From Serinus canaria (Eukaryota > Chordata > Aves > Passeriformes > Fringillidae), in the NCBI RefSeq assembly GCF_022539315.1, contig NC_066326.1, positions 13,160,601 through 13,224,600 on the forward strand: a DNA stretch of 64,000 bases. Reading direction: 5' to 3'. Shown one piece after another: positions 1 to 13,879 of this stretch. The position numbers were made by a program, and so were the translations under genes. The notes under the pieces were generated by a model. It was given only the letters and a program-made list of their open reading frames with translations, searched no databases and had not been told where the DNA came from. Every line of letters begins with the position of its first letter. Within the stretch, counting starts at the first letter, position 1.

Positions 1-3000
1 AAATTACACCTTATTCTTTACATTATACATATGACATCCTATATATATCTGCACATGGCTTCATATAAAATGAGAGCAACTAGCACACATGAAAACACAG
101 AAGAGAGAACAGAACATGTGGACATGCAAGCTTTCTCTAAAAGGTGTGCCTCAGGAAAGGGAAAAATCGTGGGCAACAAATTAAGACAGATTCTATTCAA
201 CCTTTCAATGAGACAGTCAAAAGAGAAAAAGGGGCTATTCAACCCAAGGTAGAATTAGGTTAATTAAGCCAGACAACACTGAACACATGGAATTAAATCT
301 CTGCCCAGCTGAACCTAAGGGTTGAGCAGTGCCAGGGGCCCTGCAGCAGGGACAGCTGGCACAGAGGGAGGGGGAACCCCCAGGATGGATCTTCACCCTG
401 GCCCGGAGAGACAGGAAATGCAGGTGGGTACCAGAGGAGAAGGAATGGCCAGCTGGGGGCAATGAAACTCCAGGAACCCTGGCTGATGCCAGAGCAAGAA
501 AACAAATGCAGCTCCACTAAAATTGCTTGCCAATCCGTCCATCATCCCCTTCCTGCTCTTGTGTCCAACTCCACAATTCCTTGGGGTTGGCCACTGCCTT
601 TCCCTCCACGGGAAAAACATTTGGTGTCTGCACCACTCCCTGTCACATCACCCACAGCATTTCAGTACTGCTATATTTAAACACTGGTCTTAAATAGAGA
701 TATCTGAACTGAAAACAACAGCTATTCTTGAATAAACCCCTACATGGCAACTTAATTTACAGCAAATTTCTGATCTTATCAGTTTAATATCCTTGGAAGG
801 TATGAGGATAAGGATACCTGCATGTGAAATTCCAAAGAAACTCATCCAAATTCTCATTAATAGACACTTCTCAATATTGCCACACCTAGGCTGTGGTGCT
901 CTCTGTGCTATAAAGATACAACACATACTTTTAAATCCCCCATATGTTCCCTGGAAGAGGGAGCAATGAAGAGGAGGCCATGGGTAGAGAAGCCCCTTTA
1001 ATATATTGTCCTTGTATCATTTACTCTGATGTCAGCCATACTGCCGAAGTGAAGCACACAATTATGTTGCCATTACAGTCACTGAAATCAGATTTTGTTT
1101 TCTCAGATTTTTTCTGGACAGCTAATTTTTATTTATTGAAACTAAAAAAACCCAAAAGTTTACTTGAAGATTATCCACTTCAATAAAACTTCGTATCTTC
1201 TCTTCGTGTATTTTTAAGCTCCACCATGCCAATAAATCCAATAAATGGGATAGAAGCCCAGTGTTTTACTGAACCAGTACACATGTGAAGCTCACTCAAG
1301 TACAGGAATCTCTCAGAAGAATCATTACAACTCTCAAAGAACTCTGCATTCATTTGAGACAGCACACAGACACTGTCATCCCTCAGTTTATAGCTGCCAA
1401 CTTTGACGCTCTATTTCATTTTCAGATCAACCCAATGGCTCTAAGATGCATTTTAGAGTGGACATGAAGCAACCACCATATTCAGGTAACACTTACTGCA
1501 AACCAAGCCACACACCAATCTGCATGCCCTTTTCAAAACCCTTTTTTTCTTCCTGGAAAGCTATTGAAGAGTTTTACTGCCAAGTGCCTTCCCCTCCAGT
1601 GTTCCTGTACTCTTAACTTTCAGTGTACTTGTCCATTGTCAGACATTTTCTAAGATGAGGTATGTTCCTAGAATTCTCTAATTTCCCATAACAGCAAATT
1701 TCCTCAAGTAACATTTTTCTGAAAGCATCACTAGAAATTAAGTATATAAGTGCAAAACAAAATTCAATGCATTCCTTAGACAAAAGATGTACAAGAGGTC
1801 TCTAAACATCCCCAAAATTAGTTAGTGCTGCAGGAGAGCTGCACATGGACTACTAAAGTGCTTTCCTTTATTTGTTGTGATTGTGCATATGGAGCCATTA
1901 GTCTCAGTCAGTGGTCTCTCCTCAGCCAGCCAGTGCTATTGATTAACTGGGCCACTGTCAGAGGGAGAGTAGGACAAGGCTGACAGTTTGCTGGCTGATG
2001 TTGAGTCAGGAGAGAACTCACATGATGCAGTACACTTCAAGGAAGAAGTCAGCTTATGCTCTAAAAAGGATCTGTTCCCCTTCTCTGCAGTGTTTTCCTG
2101 TTTGTCACCCACATCAGTGACACAGGAGCTGCCCCTGCTGCCCTGGAACCAGAGCTGAGCCCTGCAAAGGAGCTTTCTGCAAGGGCAGCTAGCCAGGGAA
2201 CTGCAACCATTTGTTTCAGATGTTGCCCTTTCCACCATCACTCATTTTCTCTAAATCAAGCTGTGGCAACACATACCACACAGAAAAGTATCTTGACTCA
2301 GTTGAACAGTTCAATACAGAATGTAATTTCTACATCAAGTTCAAAATGAAGGTTGATTCTTTCAATCCCAATCATGTGAATAATGTCTATTTTAGAGTCT
2401 CATCAGGATTACCCCACCTGAGAAAGTGTTGAAGCTACCCTGACCTTAATTCAAAAGAGGTTTGCAATAGAGCATTTTACATCAGAAACTCTTGTTCCAC
2501 CATCTGCCTGCAATTGTCCAGAACCAATGACCTTCATAAAAACATCACAGAAGAGCCATCTTATTATGGAGACTTTGAGCAAATTGAGTCCCTCAGACTC
2601 ACAGAGACAAGAAAAGGGTTTGCTGATCTGCTGGCAACTTAATATTGCTTTAGCTATTTTATGCAAGGGTGCCCAAGGCATTTCACTATTACCTATATAA
2701 TAAAAATGCAATAACAAATTTATAGAAGGCTCAATAATTGGATAGGTGAATTCACTGACATTTTGCCTCAGGAGATACTGGTTGAATTTTACACCACTCA
2801 GAAAGCTGACACCCAGACAATAAAAAATAATGCAGGGATCTGGGATTCAAAGGCCTAAAATATTTTTTTTTTTTCCCTGCTGGTAATGTACAGAAAGTGT
2901 CTGCACAGCTCTAATATCTTATTGACAGTGACTCAGTAAATGAAGAGCAAATTTTCCTATTTGGAGCTGCCTTTTTATATGAATACAAGTTATTACTGAA

Positions 3001-6000
3001 CATCACAGAAAAAGAACTGTCTGGAAAAACAGAATTTGTGTCTACCGGGAATTTTTGTGACTATCAGAGCAGCATGTGGGTATCAAGATTAACCAGTGTG
3101 ACATTGCAAGAGAAAAATATATTTTAAGCAGTTGGTGCTATTTCTGGCTTACTTCATGATAACATTGATCCACTTTCATGCCTGCTAAATAAAACCAAAT
3201 AACTAATGGGCTTTTAAAATAACCATTATTTTAAAATGAAGATGCCAACATTCTCCACAGGTAAATTAAAAAATACAGTCCTGCTTGAAAGGATTTAAGC
3301 AAATGAAAACAACAAAAGAGAAAAGTACTTCAGCATTGGAATTTTGGTCTGACCTATGCCTGGATACTGGTACTCTGTACTGACCAGTGAACCTATATGT
3401 GAATTTGCCATAAAAATTCAAATTATTGTGTGTTCTATTGTTTTGCCAGCTATTTTAAGCAAGCAGTCATGGATTCGTGTTACCTTCTTACTGAATTTTG
3501 TTTTCAGCAATAATCATTTATCTGGTCAATTTTATTTCCATTGAATTTCATAAGGCTACTTTAGCCTTTAAGCTGTCTAATAAAGCATAACTGACCTTAT
3601 CATCTGATTGTATGAATTTTCTTCCTAAGTCTTAAAAAGAAATCCCTTATTCAATTGATTTTTTTACCCATTCTTCGGTCTTATGTTTATTTCCAGGATC
3701 TCAGTGCAGACTGTTCAATCTCATCCTGCTCTTTGCATTAAAACTTTGTTTCTGTCCAGTCCATTCTTCTAAATTTATTACTCTAATTTTACCAACCAAA
3801 CACTTCAATGGCAGTACTTAGATCTACATTTATCAGGACAGACATTTTCTGCATCTGTTTCTGCACAAGCTCTATTGTCTCACCTTGCTGATCCCTTTTT
3901 TCCACTGAGGTGGCACTGTTGGCACTCATGATACTTCTGCCCTCGAGTACTCAGTAGAATTATTTATCTGATTATCTGCTTGCTGTGCTGACCTGGATGG
4001 CACAATATGAAACGTCACAAAAAACCAAACCTCTAAATAGGCAAATCACAACAGAATAATACTTCTCACAATGGAAAACTACACAAATGTCCTAAAGTCT
4101 CTTAGAAATAAAATCCAGTCAAAATTACGAACCTCAAAAAAAAAAATTTAGTTTCCAAAAGGTAACCAAAAGCCAGGATTTAAACTATGCTGATAGTATA
4201 AAGCAAAGCAAGTAATTTTTCACATGTGCATTTCATGTCAATTTTTACTATATTTCTTCAGGATTAAAATCACCACATGCCATTTCTCCCACCTACAAAC
4301 CAAAGATTATTTCTATATAAAAATAGCCATTGATCAAATGTTTAATTAACCAATGTGCTTTAATTTACTAACTCCAGAGCCACTTTACAAACAAAATGGG
4401 TAACAGCTGATTTTCAGTCCAGGTTTCACTGTTTGATAAAAGAGGTGAATTGTTTGTCTCTAAGGGCTAGAGGAAATATTGTATCTACTCTCAGGTTTTC
4501 CTTGCCTGTGTCTCTCTCTTTCTTTAAATAATAAACCCTAAACTCTTTTTAACCTTTGATTTTGTTTAGGAGTTTGAGAATCACTATGTTAAAACTGTAT
4601 TTCTAGTCAGGATTACAATTCAACCATGACATTTTGTCAGGATTTATTTATTTCATTAAAAGGATTCAAGATGTGTTTGAGTAAATCAAACTGAAACTGT
4701 GTCTGATCTGAAACTGAAAGAAAAGCTGCATCACCACTTCTCCTTGCAGTCACTAATGAGCAGGGGGGAAAGTTTTAAATGCTCAACCAATTCAAAACCT
4801 AAAGGCTGAAAATAAATGAATTGCTGAAGACCTGGGAGAGTCTGTTTCAACACTGATTCCCCACCAAGAACTCACCAGCTGGATAAAACTTCAGAACCTC
4901 CTGTGAATAAAATGTTTAGGTTATGTCTTAACTTACAAACATGCATTTTAAAGCATCCTGTCCTAAAAGATTTAATTGATCTGTCCCCTGTCCAAACAGC
5001 AGTCCCCACCTTCTTGCATACTTTGGCATAGGCTGGGGGTGCTAAAACTGCACCTTTCAAGCTCCTCTCCTCAATCAACACATAACCCATTATAAACATC
5101 TCAAAGTCCAGCCTGGCAGCCATCCCAAATGCTCCAATCAAAGACATTTTGTTCAGGTTTATCCATTCAGTGTCAGGTTTATTTTTGTTATTTTTTATGG
5201 TGATTTTTGTCTCTGCTGGCTGTAGAGATCTCAGAATCAAATGGGCCACTAATCTAAACTCTGCAGCCAGCTATTTATGCATTTCCATGGTATATTAAAA
5301 CTCATATGCAAAACTTTGGCCCCACTGCATGTGCATTTCATTTGCAACTGGTCAGACACCCCAGATGTTGCCCATCCAACTGGGGTACCAAGAAGTTCAA
5401 TAAAATTAACTTATACAGACAGAACTGTAAGAAAAAAGTGCAAATTTGGTGGGTTTATTTATCCTTCATTTAAAAGAAAGCCAAGATACCCAAAAGCTCA
5501 AAGGCTCAAGCAGTGTGATACCCTGAAACAAGGCAGGAATAGAATTCAGAAGATCTCATTTCTAAGCCAGGATCCTCAATGCCTTTTATTTGATCAAATA
5601 AAACTCTGTGTTTTAAGCATGGAGCAGATTTCATACATAGAGGGTTTGCAATCCACAAAACACAACATTTGGGTGAAGCCAAGGAGCAGAACACGTAAAG
5701 GGAATGGTGTGAAGCTTTTCATGAACAAGGTTCCTCACCACAAACTCTCCTGACAAATTTTATTTGACTTTACAAGGTAGATTAAAGTCACAATGAATCA
5801 CAGGGGAACTTGAAGGAGAAATTTCTCTAAAAATCTATAGGTTGTGTTATCAGGATCCCAAATAAACTTAGTTAAATAAATAGATATCCACAGAATTTTT
5901 TACAGGAAACAGATCATTAAAAAATAAAGTAAGGAAGCTTTCTGAAAAGTAGAAACTTCTTACATAGCTGGGAACTACATGTATTGTATCAAATAATTAT

Positions 6001-8839
6001 TCCAAATATTGACCAACAGTGCTGCTTGCTTCAGAGACAGTGGGACAAAGTCTTGATGCCAGAATTCATAAACTGGGGTCCTGAGATTTTGCACAGATAT
6101 GGACAAATATTTCATTTAATCTCCTGGAATTTTTTTCACAAATGCACTGGACAAACCCAAATTCTCCACCCAGTCCTTCCTTGTCTGTTCATTCAGGAAG
6201 TTTTTCAGGCACATTTTAAGGCCACTGAGCTATACCTGCCTGATATGTCCCTGGTTTTTCACCTGCTCTCAAAAAGTTACACAGAAATGTCACGTGTTCT
6301 TTCTGATTTGATTTTTCCCTGCACAGAACAAGCAGAGAAAAGCCTCAAGCTGGCTCAGATGCTGCACATGCTGGGCACCTGGTGAAGCAGAAAAGGACCC
6401 CAGATCCTGCATCACTTGCTGGTGCAATCTCTGCATCCTGAGGGGATACATCTTCCAGTGCCTTCATCCCATCAGGAGGTCAAACTGCTAATGAGATATG
6501 AGCTAATGGACATTCAGTCTCCTGACACACAATTTTGTCCTAAAGGTGTCTCATTGCACAATATTAACTCTAAAAAATGATGTAATGTGGAATATTCGAA
6601 TGGTTTCCCCATCACTATCCTTCCACCATGAGTATGTGGTGCCAGATTTGATTTCTAGGCACCCTGAGCTCAAATAAAATTTAGGCAGTTCATGAGGACA
6701 GCAAGGTTAAAAGGTGTCAGGACTTACTGGAATTACTTATGGAAGTGGCAAACTCAAACACAAGTAAACAGACAAGATCACAAATTAAAATGCTTTTCAC
6801 AGAAGACTCTCAGAATATCCCCAGTGCACAAAGCAAAGCACAAACTTAAGCCTTTTCAGGATTACAGCTCTATCCTGACATAAAAGAGAAACAATGTCAA
6901 AAGATAAATAAAAAGAAAGTTAAAACTGAATCAATTACACACGGTTTTGTATTTAATGTATGCTTCATAACCATGAGTAATTAATCAAGTAATTGCATTT
7001 CTCTCCAAATTACTTGCTAATTAATTGAATTTACAGTGGACATTAATATGTGAACATTGGGTAATCTGCCATTGACTACAGTAATGTAGCAGTATCTTTT
7101 AAGATACATCTTCACCTCATTTTAGATTAGTGAGTCACAATTTTTTTAATGACATCTACTATAAAGGGTTCTTAATTTCTGGACAATGCCCTTTAAGCAA
7201 AAACATATGTAAATATTTAATAACTAAGTAAAACCTGTAAGTAATATGGATAAAATGTTTAGAAACAAAATATTTAAAAGTTACATGAAAAAGAGGTGCT
7301 ATTTTTCCCTCTTTCTTTTGTAACTTCACACAAGAAACAGTTTTAACTATGTGAAAAAAAAGGAAACATAATTTGAAAGCTGAGTAAAGACTTAATACAT
7401 ACCAGCATGAATCAAACCCAGAAATGTTGAAAATTACCTGCCTTTACAGCCTGCAACACTTCCCAATACTCTGCAAACCCCCTGCAACCCCTCATCCCAC
7501 CTTCCCAATGTGACAAAACCCTGCTTCTTTCGGTGACAGTATTTACCTGGTGACCAATTTACAGCTTAAAGAATTAGCCAAAACTACTTTGCTTCCAATC
7601 ACAAGAACATCAGGTTTGAAAAATCACCTACTATTATTTCATTAGCACATAAACCTTTCAAACAAGCTCCTGTCCCTGTATTTCAGGGAGGCACCAGAAA
7701 AATGCAGTTCTCCCTCCACCCTTTATGAGCAAAGCTCCTGCAGGACAAGGCTCCCCATCAGCACCTGATCAGTACCAACCCAGGCACCTCCTTCCTAATG
7801 CCAAGCATGCAGTGTAAAACTGGAGCTGTACATTAACATACCAGTGAAAACTGCTGACCTGTTAGATGCACCTTGGGCTATTTGCTTTTCCTCTGCCCTA
7901 TGCAAGTTTGCATTATTTTCATCCCTTATCAAGGGAGCAATGACCCCTATCCATTTTCACTTACTGTGATAGCATCATTGCCTGTAATCTAGATAGTATA
8001 TGGTTGGTGCATGGCATTTTCAAAGGTTTTCTCCATCAAAATAGTAAAAAAAAAAATACTGTCTAAGGGGGCAGCAGACCATAAAATCCCAATCTGGACT
8101 GTGCACAGTTTTCTAAATGACAGCAGAAAAACAGGAACTGGAAATTACAGTATCACAGCACTTGCAGTAGCCAGTGGAAACCACCCAATCAATATCCTGG
8201 CAGCTGAATGTGCTCAGGGCTGCTGAAGGAGCACAAGGTGCTGAACAAAGAGCACTTCAGGGTACTCTGAGTGGGTCATCAAATGCCTGGCAGGCTCCTC
8301 ACAAGCCTGGCTTGCTCAGGTTTACCCTGCTCACAGACATGGGCTCAGACTGGGCTGAGGCAAGGCAGAGGAAGGGGTGATAAATCAGCTGGAGAGAGCA
8401 GCAGCTGATGTGGCTGTGGCAGGGAAAACCCCAGTGCCACACTCCATGTCAAAGGAGTGAGAGATGTGTCTGCTCCCCCATTACTGCTATTAATTACTAA
8501 AATACATAAACCCTTAAAATCTAAATAAATCAGAACAAATCAAGCTTTGCAGAAAATGCAAAATACTGAAAGCTACCAGGAATACCCTCTCAAAGCCTTT
8601 GGGCTCAATCAGAACCTATTGCTGGGTTTTGAGGAGAAGTCAACAGAAAGTCACCTATCCCCCTGCCATCCACCCACTAGAGCTGCCTTATTCTCCCATC
8701 AAAAGTCAATCTAGCAGTCAAAAGAGAGCCAGAGCAGATTTATGCTTCAGGCAGAGTAGAAGGAGCTGCACACAAACAGAAATACTCCAGTCCTTTTTAA
8801 TCCACCAATGTCAAAGCACAGCAGCAGCAAAAGCACAAA

Positions 8840-9240
8840 CGCAGAGCAGCTGTGAGAGCGAGCCCCGGGCTCCCCACAGGACCTGCACCAGCCCTGGCAC
8901 ACCTGATGCCACACTCCCAGCTCTGCCAGGCTTTCAACCTGCCCTGCACTGCCTGTACCCTCAGAAAGCACCCTGAGTCCTCCCCAAAACTTCAAAAATG
9001 TCATGCCACAAGGATTTGGAGTGGTGTCACTGCCACAACAGGGAAGCAGCAGATGAAGTTAAATGTGTGAGCTGCAGCAGGCAGTGCCACCTTCTCCCAG
9101 GGCTCAGAGGCGTCCTCCAAGGGAATGCCATCCCTCCTGAGCCTTCTCTCTGCTCTCCACTGGGGTTGTGGCCACCAGACAATCACCTTTGGCACATGCC
9201 TGATCCCTTGGGACTGAAGGGAAATTGCCAGGGTTAAAGA
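8840..9240. other. GC-rich, CpG-poor intronic block
   Basis: This C- and G-rich stretch follows an A-rich flank. A plus frame starting MSCHKDLEWCHCHN is Cys/His-rich by chance and has no spaced zinc-finger pattern. A second, smaller block lies at 8170-8450. Nothing else is recognised. Confidence 0.4.
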
Positions 9241-9530
9241 GGGTCCATTAGGCTGCAGGGTTCAGCCAACTATAAGAGCAAAACCACTGAAGTACAAGGA
9301 GTTCCAAGAAGAACATGTGAGTAAAGCACTTAAACTGCTGCACTGTCTCCTGGAGAGTTTTCTTAGCTCTGCAACCAAAGCTGCAGTTGTGTTGTACCTC
9401 ATCCTCAATTACTAATGTGTAGCCATTACAAGTAGAATGGGATCCTGACCATATTTCCACTTCATGAATTTTAAACATCATGAACTTCTAACTCCCTGCA
9501 ATGCATTTTCTCTGCCCATAAGCCAGAAGT

Positions 9531-9543
9531 AAAAAAAAAAAAA

Positions 9544-9596
<53 letters not shown>
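9531..9596. repeat. A-run, (TA)n and (CA)n compound microsatellite
   Basis: A 14-base A run (9531-9544) is followed by an AT dinucleotide tract to about 9585 and then ACACAC to 9596. It is a compound simple repeat and likely to vary in length. Confidence 0.97.
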
Positions 9597-9597
<1 letters not shown>

Positions 9598-10334
9598 TTG
9601 AGAACTTCAGATAGAAGCATTCCTTAAAACTGAACAGTCATTCATTATTGTCACTATGATCTGGTCAACTGTGAAAATTTCAAAGGTGATCAAAATGTTT
9701 AGAAGATATTTTAGAATATTTAGAAGATGTATTTTATTAAGTTTATCATAAAAGCCCACAGAGAAAAATGCTTCCAATAAAAATGTATAATATGCACAAA
9801 ACTTCAGTTGTACAGAGAACATAATTTTTAATTAATGAATTCCAGTGCTCTTTTAAAGAAGACAATTTTCTATGTGACATTCAGAACCAGACCATTTCAT
9901 TCTAGTTTTAATTTTGACATCCCTATTAAAATTTGAAGGATTTGATTTTTACCATCGTTATAAATATGTTTCTCTTTTCAAAACTCCATATATATCAAAA
10001 AAACAAAATCAGAAACATGAGAAAGAATGATGGAAAGCCAAATAACACATGTGTTTGTCCTGAATATAATTGTAACATTATAAACTAATGAAGAACAAAT
10101 ACAAATTGAAAGCTTCTTTCAGTGACAGTGAGCACATGTTGTAGTTTGTGTCTATTTCATTAGGTTGCTGTTAAATGGTTCATTCTGTTTTCCCCAAGTT
10201 AGTTTATCCCTAAGTTGTACCCTCCTTTAAAGCTGCCCCCAAGCTATTCCCCTCCCTTGTTCTAGTCTCTTCCCTGCCCATCAAGGCAACCCCACCCCTT
10301 TTTCTGGAATGTTCCCTGCCACTCACACCCTGGG

Positions 10335-10515
10335 CCAATCCCTGAATGCAACACCCTCTTGGAAATCCCCCAATCTGCGACACCCCATTGGCCCATGTGG
10401 CCTCCCCCTCTCCTGATTGGTCCCACAGTGTTGATGTAATGCCCTTGCTCCACCCTTGGAGCCTCCCTATTGGCTGATGTTCTGTATCCGCCCCTGGTTG
10501 GTAGCTCTATAAAAG
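10335..10515 (+). promoter_or_regulatory. CCAAT-cluster and TATA promoter within the LTR-like block
   Basis: CCAAT boxes lie at 10335-10339 and 10370-10374, with reverse copies (ATTGG) at 10387-10391, 10416-10420 and 10469-10473. A CCGCCCC is at 10488-10494 and a canonical TATAAAAG at 10508-10515. The order and spacing are those of an RNA polymerase II promoter pointing right, with a start expected near 10540. Its activity is inferred only. Confidence 0.6.
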
Positions 10516-10730
10516 CCTGTGCACAGAGGTGCTCCAGGCTCTTTTTCCTTCTCCCTTCCTTGTAGGTGGACTTTGCTCATGGGACCTCAATGCTAAGGAA
10601 CTGTCTCCTTCCTCTTTCACCGGGTCCTTGCTGTAACAGCCTGCACCGCTCAGCTTGCAGCTCTTCAGCTTCAGCTGTGGGCAAACCCCAACCCCACTGT
10701 TCCCCACTCCTGTCCTGGCTACCAGAGTGC

Positions 10731-10809
10731 TCCCAGCTAGCCCAGGTTCCCAGCCAGCTCCACAGCCAGCAGACCCTGCTCCCAGCCAGCCCAGGTTCCC
10801 AGCCAGCTC
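10731..10809 (+). repeat. Imperfect direct repeat, 30-base units 49 bases apart
   Basis: Two 30-base units, 10731-10760 and 10780-10809, differ at one base (CCCAGCTAG versus CCCAGCCAG) and share CCCAGGTTCCCAGCCAGCTC. They lie in the C-rich tail of the LTR-like block and look like a local duplication. Confidence 0.85.
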
Positions 10810-13800
10810 ACCCCCAGTGTTGTGCAGGACAGTGCAATTCTGCATCAGCAGCCTGTCCTTTCCCCTCTGAGCACCTCGTTCATGAAACGAAGCAAATTCA
10901 GGCCAATGCAGGAACTGCTCCATTGAGACACTTCAAATCAGGCTACTGACAAGAATGTGCTGCTTTTGAATGGCTGTAAACTTTGCATCCTTTTGTTGTG
11001 TGTGAAACTAAAACAAAATGAAATTTTTAGCAAGAGCTAAAAGCATTATTTTACCTTAGAGAAAACACAAAAGTGTTAGAGAAATGACTCAACCATTTTG
11101 CCAACTTTTGGGGAGCTGGAAAAGGCTTGTATTTCCTAAATAATTTCTTACATTGATGTGTTTGAATTTTTATATGTATGCCAACTTTTATGTATAATAA
11201 AAATTACAAGTAGAAGATTCAAAAAATTATTAGAAGGATTGGGGATTCTTAACAAATTTTTTACCAGCAAATACAGCAATGAAGTGAGTAGAAAGATGAT
11301 GAAAACAAATACTTGTGCATTCTATTCTTTTCAGATAAGATAGCCATTCTCTTCAATATTCTGAAAAGCAAGATGAGTTCTGACTCATCCTTAAGTCTAT
11401 CCTAATTCCCAAGAACCTGTGTGAGTCAAAATGTAATTTCTTTTTTCTCAAATATGTAATATTAGAAACCACTGAAAATAATATATATGTTCCTTTGGTG
11501 CTCCATGTGTTCAGCCCCTCATCCTTTTTTATTTTGCCTAAACCCACCCCAGGCTCCTGCAAGACTGGAATGAACAGAGTAATAAATTCTCATTTTTAGT
11601 AGATGACAGTTACAGTTAATACATGATGGATGTAACAGTTTCTATAGAAATCATTCAATGAAACATGGCAATGTCAAAGTAAACGCAGTAAGTTAACAAA
11701 TTATGTTTCTTTGCCACAGTACAGCATCGTGTGGAAAAGTTATCTATTAAATGTGCAGCATTACATAAATATTTTCTCACTTTATAAATGAAGAAATAGT
11801 TTGCCAACACAGGAAAAGATTTTTTACCCTTTCACTTAAGCTCAATTTTGTTCTTAAGAAAAACTGCAGTTAAGAATGTGAAAACCTACAAATACAAATT
11901 ACATTAATCTAACCTCCTCTATTGCCAAAGGGAGGAACTGAGCTGTAAAAAAACCTCTTTCCATTCTATGCCACACAGTCCAGCTGTGAGACAAAGGTAA
12001 ACATTCAAATAGGTTTTCCTTGAAGAACTACAAATTTGTGCTGCCCCACAGAATGAATCCTTTACATGTTATCAAACCTTTAACAGTTCCAATTTCTTTA
12101 AAATTACCAGCTAATTATTACCAATACAATTACTAACTAGCAATTTCTAATAAATTCCTACAAATAGTAGCTTAGTAGTGGCCAGCTGGTGCCATTTTGC
12201 TTAAATAATTTTCTAGTTTAGAGATGAAAAAATGTAGACAGTGATGGCTTGTTTCCATCAGGATGAAATGAAGCCTGGCCAAAGTAAAAGGGAGAAGAGA
12301 CAGAAGAGAGTTCTTATTGGTAATATTGTTGTTGCAAACCTCATGTTTATTAAGAAAGATATGAAAAGGAGCTGTACCCTATCACATCACTCTCACCAAA
12401 CTATCAAAACTTTATGGTATCTTTACTTCTTTTTGCTCATACGTGGTTTCACATAGAAACTGACAAAAAAAAGTCATTCTCAAGCACCACTTTTGCCCAC
12501 TGGACTCAGTCAGTGGCAGTGCACAGAGGGCATGTGTGCCCTGATTTTCCAAGAAACACACACATCTAAGTAACAATAAAAGTCCATTTTTTAATGTATT
12601 TTTTTCTTGATTTTTCTTGCCTTTTTTCTTGTTAATGCTGCACAGATGGGACAGCTTGTTTAGAATTCCTTCCTGCATCTCTCATTGCCAACAAAGCAAT
12701 GACTATATGTTCAATGTTTTCCTAATAGTCATGAGGACTTTCTCATTCCCTTTTTTGGATTCTTTTCTCCCTCTTTTCACATTTCAGCACTTCCCTTTCA
12801 ACATTTGGTACAGCCAATCCAGCCAATTTCTAACACATCTAATGCCACACATGTATTTACTATTATATTTTGTATTTAGCTTCCAACACAGTAGAATGAG
12901 ATAAACATCAATCCAGACGAAAAAACAAAGAAATTCTGAATATTTAAATACATTTCTATTGTTAAAACAGCATGTGAGAAGGTAAAGGATTTTTCTCTAT
13001 AGTCTGATGCTTTTGCAAAAAGAATAGAAAATACACTGCTTTCAATTAATACATTATGTTCTTAAAAATTCTAAGGGACACAGCAATTGTGATGCTGCAG
13101 ACACTGAAAATGTACAGTTAAAAATGCATTAGTATCATAGTTATATGTTAAGAAAAGAAAGGGTTTTCTTTCCACTTGACTTACAAGAAAAGGATGGAAG
13201 AGTGAGATTTCCCACTCTGAATTAGGAACTGCTTCTCAAAGGTACTCACATTGAGGGTGACATTGTGACCCTCAATACCAGCATCCAGTGTGTAGGATTC
13301 CTGAGAGCTTTTAAAAATGCCACTAAATGCACATTAAAGGACTAATTAGCCACTGTGAAGAACTATGAAGATGTTAAGCATTCATCAGTCCTAAACACCA
13401 TCATAACAGTTCCACAAGGGACAGCTGGGAAAGGGTTGCTGTTGGCCCAGGGTTCCAGCAGGACAGTGAGGAACACCCACTCCTTCCTGGTGCAGCACAG
13501 GGAAGTGAGTTTTCTAGGAAAAAGGAGTAGGGGGAAGTCAACACTGTGTCACAGCATTAACTTCTGCTCTTTTAGCTTTTGATTCTTAAACAGAAGCAAA
13601 ATGCCTAAACCATTTTTAAAAGGCTGAGCAAACCTTTAACAGTGAGGTGCAGCTGTTGATACCTTTTACTATCCTACAGTGATATCACACAGCATGCAGT
13701 GAAGCTTTGCATGCTCAACAAAAAACACCAAAGAATTCTATTACTCACTTTCTTTCAAGACCTTCCCTGCACGTTGGGAACACACTTTATGTCACAGCAT

Positions 13801-13879
13801 ATGACAGAATTGAGATGGCCTCAGTACACAGAGTATCCCTATCCAATTTCAGAAAACTTCAACCCACCTCACCTCTTCT

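Larger units (their letters stand above)
10138..10870 (+). mobile_element. Probable solo LTR of an endogenous retrovirus (plus orientation)
   Basis: A sharp change from AT-rich intron to a C-rich, promoter-like block starts at TGTTGTAGTTTGTGTC (10138). It contains five CCAAT boxes on either strand, a GC-box-like CCGCCCC and a TATAAAAG at 10508-10515. A C/T-rich leader and a C-rich tail with an internal 30-base direct repeat follow. This order (TG start, CCAAT-rich U3, TATA, leader) is that of a retroviral LTR. TGAGCAC occurs just before the block (about 10130-10136) and again at 10867-10873, which might be a target-site duplication, although LTR duplications are usually 4-6 bases and the ends do not fit TG...CA perfectly. 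The 3' limit is therefore uncertain. I saw no viral coding region. It lies antisense to CACNA2D3. Confidence 0.6.

Noticed and set aside
4872..5249. 125-codon minus frame in the same strand as the gene
   Set aside because: It does not match any alpha-2/delta segment and no flanking splice sites fit the gene's phases.
5277..5753. 158-codon plus frame
   Set aside because: It has no recognisable family, splice context or promoter, and its composition is like the surrounding intron.
8998..9237. Cys/His-rich plus frame resembling a zinc finger
   Set aside because: The Cys and His spacing does not repeat or fit a known finger, and it sits in a GC-rich block with several chance frames.
10507..10923. 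138-codon minus frame over the LTR-like block
   Set aside because: It lies on the complement of a C-rich leader and promoter and shows no recognisable domain.
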